DNA of 64,000 bases. It comes from Treponema sp. Lineage in GTDB: Bacteria > Spirochaetota > Spirochaetia > Treponematales > Treponemataceae. The position numbers and the translations under genes are program-made. Of the stretch, positions 59,549 through 64,000 are shown piece by piece. The notes beneath the pieces are model-generated. The model made no database searches and had not been told where the DNA came from. It was given only the letters and a program-made list of their open reading frames with translations. Every line of letters starts with the position of its first letter. Position 1 is the stretch's first letter. Location of the stretch: the NCBI GenBank assembly GCA_016288205.1, contig JAEEYO010000074.1:1-64000 (forward strand), given 5' to 3'.

Positions 59549-60866
59549 CTTCGTGAAGCCATTTTCCGCTCGCGACACGGATAAATCCCAAGGCGGCCTT
59601 TACAATTCCCTCGCTCATCACAAAAATATAAATCCACACCGCGCTCAGATGCAGCACGGACGAAGCAAGAAATCCCAGGGGAATCGCAACCAGCCAAAGA
59701 GTGCATAGCTCTACTACGGCAGTATAAACAGTGTCCCCGCCAGCACGGCACACACCCACAACCCAGTTCATGCAGAAAGAGTTGAATGGATAGAACGCGA
59801 TTAAAATCCAAAGCATGTAAGTCGCAGTACGGATCACATCGGGCTCCACCTTGAAGAAAAGGGGAAGCAGGGCGGAAAGTGGCAAAAGCAGAACTCCGAC
59901 CACGGCACCGACCAGGGGCATGAACCACATGGAGCGCCTTGCATATCCGCGGGCCTCATCCAGCTTCTTTTCGCCGATTCGTTTTCCAATCAGAACACCG
60001 ATGCCGTTTCCGAATCCCATGCAGAAGACCCATGTAAGCTGACTGATTGTGTTCGTAATCTGGAACGCGGTGATTGCGTTGGTTCCGGCGTGAGCAAAAA
60101 TGGAGCTTTGAACAGAAATGCCGAGTCCCCAGAAAGTTTCGTTGATGATTACCGGAAATGCAATTTTAAAATACTTCGCAAGGGAATCCGCCGTAATGCA
60201 AAGCATCTCCCTCAGTTTTCCGCAAGCCTCGTATTTGTGACCGTATGACCAGAAGATTAAAATGCAGAACTCAACCACGCGGGAAAAGACGGTCGCAATG
60301 GCGGCACCCTTCACTCCCCAGCCCGCGACAAAAATCAAAAGATAGTTTGAGCCTGCGTTCGTAAAAAGGGAGATTGAAGTACATGCCAGAGGAAGCCTGA
60401 CTCTTTCGGTACAGCGGAATGCGAGAGTAAAGGAAAAATTGATTGCGGTGATTATGTAGCTCAGACAGACAATCCGAAGATAATCACCGCCGACCTGAAT
60501 TACAGCGGGATCGGGAGAAAAGAGACTTATCAGCTGATGGGGAATCAAGAGCGAGAGAAGCGTAAAAATGGAAGCGACAATCACGGAAAGACAAAGGATG
60601 ATTCCGAGGGATTTTCTGATTCCCTTGAGATCATTTTTGCCCCAGAACTGAGAGATAAAAACTCCGCCGCCGGAAGCGATTCCAAAAAGCACCATGTTCA
60701 GGATGAAAAAAATCTGGTTTCCCAAACCGACCGCCGCAATCTCCGTGCCTCCAAGACGACCGATCATAACGGTGTCCAGCATGTTCACGAAGTTGGCAAG
60801 AAGATTCTGCAGAGAGACGGGAATGGCGATGGCGACAAGTGCCGAATAAAATCCTTTTATTTTCAT
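59541..60866 (-). CDS. MATE-family efflux transporter
   Basis: 441 residues with twelve membrane segments in two related halves (for example LANFVNMLDTVMIGRLGGTEIAAVGLGNQI in the first). It exports drugs or metabolites with Na or H coupling. Its ATG overlaps the stop of the rRNA methyltransferase gene by 4 bp. Substrate unknown. Confidence 0.92.
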   Translation of the reverse strand: MKIKGFYSALVAIAIPVSLQNLLANFVNMLDTVMIGRLGGTEIAAVGLGNQIFFILNMVLFGIASGGGVFISQFWGKNDLKGIRKSLGIILCLSVIVASIFTLLSLLIPHQLISLFSPDPAVIQVGGDYLRIVCLSYIITAINFSFTLAFRCTERVRLPLACTSISLFTNAGSNYLLIFVAGWGVKGAAIATVFSRVVEFCILIFWSYGHKYEACGKLREMLCITADSLAKYFKIAFPVIINETFWGLGISVQSSIFAHAGTNAITAFQITNTISQLTWVFCMGFGNGIGVLIGKRIGEKKLDEARGYARRSMWFMPLVGAVVGVLLLPLSALLPLFFKVEPDVIRTATYMLWILIAFYPFNSFCMNWVVGVCRAGGDTVYTAVVELCTLWLVAIPLGFLASSVLHLSAVWIYIFVMSEGIVKAALGFIRVASGKWLHEVT

Positions 60867-61768
60867 TTGAGTACCGTACCGATTTTTTTTATGGCGGAGA
60901 AAAAGAGCGGACCATATCCCCCTGAACTGTCCGGAAGAATGTGAAATCCATATTCTGTTTTTTCAGCGCACTCAAAAATTTTTTCCATGCTGATTTCTTT
61001 TTCCCCGGGATTTTCAGGAAGGATTTTTCCGCCGTGATTTTTTAGCGAGTCCAGATTTTCACCGAACACTTGTGAGACCTCTTCCCTTGAAAGGATTTTT
61101 GCGCCGGGAAATTTTTTCGCGAGTCTTGAGAGAACGCCGTCATTTTCCAAGCGGGAGATTGCGCAGGTGGCATAAAGCATGAATCCTCCGTCCTCCAAAA
61201 GTCTCCATGCGGAAGAGAGCAAGGCCCACTGTTCCATGGAAAGAGTCTTTATGCGCGATGGAGTCCATTCACCAAGATACTTCGGGTCTTTTAGGACATG
61301 TCTTTCACTTGAGCAGGGAGCGTCCAAAAGTATCGCGCTGAATTTTTCAGTCTCACGTTTGCACATTGTGGCACCGTCTCCGAGTCTCACGCTGACCCTT
61401 GAGGCAATCTCCGGGGGTAGACTCTCCGAGACGACTTTTGCGAGTCTGTTTTTTCTTTCGGGCGAACGCTCGTTTGAAACAAGGGATGCATCATTTTCCA
61501 TGACAAGGGAAGTGACCAGAGTTTTTCCACCGGGAGCCGCACACATATCAAGGAGCCTTGTGGATTTTGACGAGGGAAAACAAAGTGCCGCAACTACACT
61601 CGCAGGATCCATAAAATAGGGTCGGCAATCAGAAGCGGAAAGAGACACATGCACGGTCTCCTCCATCAGGGCGAACTCAAGTGCCGTCCATCTTTCGCCA
61701 TAGAGCTCCGTATAATATTGGATGAATCCTTCCTTGCCGCGTGGTTTTTGCTCAGTCCCTTTTTTCAT
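60863..61768 (-). CDS. RsmB/NSUN-type RNA cytosine-5 methyltransferase
   Basis: 301 residues. The SAM-binding motif is DMCAAPGGKT near residue 93, the catalytic motif is LDAPCSSERHVL, and the second Cys lies in YATCAISRLENDGV. These are the two catalytic cysteines of the RsmB/RsmF/NSUN group. It is shorter than RsmF and lacks the NusB-like N-domain of RsmB, so the target could be rRNA or tRNA. Two bases downstream of the GH3 gene. Confidence 0.88.
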   Translation of the reverse strand: MKKGTEQKPRGKEGFIQYYTELYGERWTALEFALMEETVHVSLSASDCRPYFMDPASVVAALCFPSSKSTRLLDMCAAPGGKTLVTSLVMENDASLVSNERSPERKNRLAKVVSESLPPEIASRVSVRLGDGATMCKRETEKFSAILLDAPCSSERHVLKDPKYLGEWTPSRIKTLSMEQWALLSSAWRLLEDGGFMLYATCAISRLENDGVLSRLAKKFPGAKILSREEVSQVFGENLDSLKNHGGKILPENPGEKEISMEKIFECAEKTEYGFHILPDSSGGYGPLFFSAIKKIGTVLK

Positions 61769-61770
61769 AC

Positions 61771-63081
61771 TCAGTCCTTTTCAGAATTAGTTTTCCAGAA
61801 ACGGTCGCCCTTTTCCTTGATTTCCGCAAAATCTTCCATGCGCTTTTTCAGCTCACCGTTCTGCTCCGTGTCATCGCTCATCCTGATTACATATCCGCCC
61901 GTGGCATTCGGTTCTGCCTTAAGGATTCCGCATCTCAGCTTGAACTCCAGGACTTTTTTCTCCGCGTCCCTGAGCTTCTTTTTGAAATCCGGATGAGTCT
62001 CGGCATGGGAAAGCAAATCCTCGGCGACGGTCGCAAATTTTTTTTCGCTCAGCATAATCACGTGCACACCGGCATCAATGGCCTGAACCGCAGCAAGCTC
62101 CGGAGGAAATCCGTTTGCGTTCAATGCGGCCATAAAAATGTCATCGCTGATTATAAGTCCGTCGTAATGAAGCTGAGACCTGAGGATGTCGTTCACCCAG
62201 ATCCGGCTAAGACACGCGGGAACAGATGAGTCCACCGCCGAAGTACGTGCATGGGACATCAGTACGGCGCTCGGTTTTCCTCCCATCACGCAGTAAAATG
62301 GCTCAAGGACTTCTTTTTGAAGACGTTGCATTGGCCACTTGATTTCAGGAAGCCCTGAGTGAGGGTCGGTGCTTGTGTTTCCGGGAAAATGCTTGAGCAC
62401 GGTTCCGACTCCGCCAGACTCAAACGCGCTTACGAACGCAAGGCTGTAGCTTATGCTCTGTGCAATCCCGCCGAAAGACCTCTCCTGCAAAAAACTTGTG
62501 TTCTCATCATTCAGAGCCTCGGACACGGGAGCAAGATTCATGTCAAAGCCCAAAAGTCGCATCTGCCTTGCCTGCATGGAAAAGATTTCATAAGCCTGTG
62601 ACGGAGAGAGTTTGTCCGCAATCTGAGCGGGGGACGGAAGCTTGCTCGTGATTTTTTTGAGCCGGTTCACGTCACCTCCCTCCTGATCAACCGCGATGTA
62701 CGGACGAAGGATTTTATTTTTCACGCAATAGTCCGCGATGGATTTTATGTAGGCGGAAGTCTCCTCGGGACTCTCTCCTATGTTGAACGCGAAAAAAAGG
62801 GCTCCTCCCGGAACAAGAGGCTCAGGGGTCTCGTCAATGGATTCGATCGCGCCTGAATCTTCCACGGGAGCATAGAGACTGTTTCCTGCCACGCTCACGA
62901 GAAAAATCTGGCTGATTTTTTCCCTTTCCGAAAGCGAGTCCAAATAATCTTCCAGGGCGGCATCAAGCTCAGGACTCAAATCCTCCGAGAATCCGCCGAA
63001 CGAAAAAAATCCGGCGAAAATAAAAATCAAGACGGCACGGAGGACTGCCCTAAAAAAATTTCCTCCCAGAGAATCTTTCAT
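61771..63081 (-). CDS. Exported GH3-family glycosidase (NagZ-like)
   Basis: 436 residues from the ATG at 63081; a TTG ten codons upstream is an alternative. N-terminal hydrophobic segment to about residue 30 is a signal peptide or anchor. GH3 N-domain motifs: AVDQEGGDVNRL, LKHFPGNTSTDPHSGLP (the catalytic-dyad His/Asp loop), and VLMSHART with the nucleophile Asp in LIISDDIFMAAL. Single-domain GH3 enzymes like this are usually beta-N-acetylhexosaminidases in peptidoglycan recycling, but other beta-glycosidases are possible. Confidence 0.85.
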   Translation of the reverse strand: MKDSLGGNFFRAVLRAVLIFIFAGFFSFGGFSEDLSPELDAALEDYLDSLSEREKISQIFLVSVAGNSLYAPVEDSGAIESIDETPEPLVPGGALFFAFNIGESPEETSAYIKSIADYCVKNKILRPYIAVDQEGGDVNRLKKITSKLPSPAQIADKLSPSQAYEIFSMQARQMRLLGFDMNLAPVSEALNDENTSFLQERSFGGIAQSISYSLAFVSAFESGGVGTVLKHFPGNTSTDPHSGLPEIKWPMQRLQKEVLEPFYCVMGGKPSAVLMSHARTSAVDSSVPACLSRIWVNDILRSQLHYDGLIISDDIFMAALNANGFPPELAAVQAIDAGVHVIMLSEKKFATVAEDLLSHAETHPDFKKKLRDAEKKVLEFKLRCGILKAEPNATGGYVIRMSDDTEQNGELKKRMEDFAEIKEKGDRFWKTNSEKD

Positions 63082-63107
63082 AGCCTGACTTTGCCCCCGC
63101 CAAAAAA

Positions 63108-63575
63108 TCAATATTCTTCGGAATTGTCAGACTGGGGAGTTCGCTTTGAGACCACATGTGGACGCACGGACTTTCCGCCCTCGGCACCCTGCTTTTCGGC
63201 ACGCTTTGCTGAGACAAGACGGCTCTCACCCTTTCTTCTGTAGACACGCATCTTGGACTTCTTTGAGTCACCGTCATCGGAATTCGCGCTCTTTGAGTAC
63301 ATGGCCTCTTTCTTCGCCTTTTTCTCGGCACGTGCCTTGGCTTTTTCCTTGCGGTCCTTTTCTATAAAACCGAGCGCATCATCAAGACCCGCAAAAAACT
63401 CCGGCATGTCATCAGCAAACACAACGATTGCCCTTCTGTCATCCTCGCCGTCCTTCACCTTGCTCTCAACAATCTGCAAGAAAACATCCTTGTTGCGGTT
63501 TTCCTTCACATTGAAAAAATACGAACGGTTATCAAGCGTAACCTGTGTAGTAAATAATTCTCCGCGAATACCCAT
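63108..63575 (-). CDS. PUR-domain nucleic-acid-binding protein (BpuR-like)
   Basis: 155 residues, AAGGAAGG upstream. Residues 1-75 form the PUR/DUF3276 repeat (GIRGELFTTQVTLDNRSYFFNVKENRNKDVFLQIVESK). The second half is a long Lys/Ala/Ser/Asp-rich, basic, probably disordered tail, longer than in Borrelia BpuR (about 120 residues). BpuR binds DNA and RNA and modulates gene expression. Likely a global regulator here. Confidence 0.88.
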   Translation of the reverse strand: MGIRGELFTTQVTLDNRSYFFNVKENRNKDVFLQIVESKVKDGEDDRRAIVVFADDMPEFFAGLDDALGFIEKDRKEKAKARAEKKAKKEAMYSKSANSDDGDSKKSKMRVYRRKGESRLVSAKRAEKQGAEGGKSVRPHVVSKRTPQSDNSEEY

Positions 63576-63707
63576 CTTTTTCCTTCCTTAAAAATGTAAT
63601 TGGATTTTTCATACGACCACTCGGGTCCCGACATCATTCAGATCGCTTTCACTATAATATTTTTCAGAGATTTAATCAAGTACCATGAAAAGCATATTTG
63701 CCGGACC

Positions 63708-63736
63708 TTGAAAAGTATTCCTTGAAATGATATGCT
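63708..63736 (+). promoter_or_regulatory. Promoter of rnhA, leaderless geometry
   Basis: TTGAAA (63708-63713), 17 bp, TATGCT (63731-63736), then six bases to ATG 63743; no ribosome-binding site between. Confidence 0.6.
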
Positions 63737-63742
63737 TCTCGC

Positions 63743-64000
63743 ATGGAAAACGCAAACAATCTTATAATTTATACAGACGGCGGATGCTCAGGAAACCCGG
63801 GACCGGGCGGATGGGGTGCAGTAATAATTGACGGTGAGAATGAGAGTCGGCTCAGCGGCGGGGAAAGACAGACCACGAACAACCGCATGGAGCTTACGGC
63901 GGCAATCTCGGCTTTGAAGGCTGTGGTCTCGAAGGATGAATGGAAGTCAAGGCATCTTGAGATTTACTCCGACAGTCAGTATGTGAAAAACGGAATCACA
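63743..64000 (+). CDS. rnhA: Ribonuclease HI, truncated by the window end
   Basis: 86 residues visible. Conserved start [20 protein letters not shown] with the first catalytic Asp, the Glu in [10 protein letters not shown], and the third Asp in [11 protein letters not shown]; the final His-Asp region lies beyond the window. It degrades RNA in RNA-DNA hybrids. Probably translated from a leaderless mRNA. Confidence 0.96.
   Translation, partial: MENANNLIIYTDGGCSGNPGPGGWGAVIIDGENESRLSGGERQTTNNRMELTAAISALKAVVSKDEWKSRHLEIYSDSQYVKNGIT

Noticed and set aside
1..64000. CRISPR arrays, prophage or insertion sequences
   Set aside because: No regularly spaced direct repeats, transposase, integrase or phage structural genes were found.

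Overview
The window reads as chromosome of a host-associated Treponema-like spirochete, most likely a gut or rumen carbohydrate-user. Evidence: a spirochete-style PUR-domain protein (63108-63575), the type reported from Borrelia as BpuR; secreted lipoproteins with loose lipoboxes; a CBS-type Mn-dependent pyrophosphatase; a P13-like envelope protein; and a plant-polysaccharide cluster. No ribosomal, phage or insertion-sequence genes were seen. Species is not determinable from the sequence alone.

Layout. 1-5.2 kb: YjbR-like protein, esterase, membrane diguanylate cyclase, and a Y-family polymerase translationally coupled to a YolD-like partner. 5.3-9.2 kb: adenylate kinase, P13-like protein, a receiver/PilZ-like protein and a BrkB membrane protein fused to a cyclic-nucleotide-binding-like domain. 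9.2-11.9 kb: VapBC, then a secreted repeat protein whose leader carries a ten-C homopolymer just after a consensus promoter. 12-17.6 kb: pyrG-guaA (long-form GuaA) and the CBS pyrophosphatase, separated by a 230-bp palindromic element. 17.8-26.3 kb: a large outer-membrane protein, a secreted SUMF1-domain protein, a secreted M16 peptidase, RecQ and a small membrane protein. 26.3-37.7 kb, all on the minus strand: galactokinase and a pentose/xylo-oligosaccharide regulon (solute-binding protein, two permeases, GH43, LacI regulator, xylulokinase, DUF4867 protein, FucI-like isomerase). The GH43 promoter carries two palindromic operators, one between the -35 and -10 boxes. 38-49.6 kb: cysK, M48 lipoprotein, CYTH protein, HAD phosphatase, acyltransferase, ANT(6)/GNAT pair, GH36 alpha-galactosidase, an exported protein and an orphan TrpE. 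49.7-53.3 kb: an AT-richer block with an MmeI-type restriction-modification enzyme and a divergent XRE regulator; three GGGA-N4-TCCC-like sites lie between them. 53.3-64 kb: small and degenerate genes, then clpS-clpA-aat (a complete bacterial N-degron set in one operon), tRNA-Val(CAC), MATE exporter, rRNA m5C methyltransferase, GH3 enzyme, PUR protein and the start of rnhA.

Three signals cut across the genes. (1) Several genes have a -10 box ending exactly six bases before the ATG and no possible upstream ribosome-binding site, implying leaderless mRNAs. (2) A degenerate GTGGAAAG repeat family occurs at six intergenic loci, and at five of them abuts or encodes a stop codon. (3) Two long imperfect palindromes of unknown nature occupy gene-free gaps. 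The poly-C tract is the best phase-variation candidate: a one-base contraction would open the frame from a promoter-proximal ATG straight into the repeat-protein gene.
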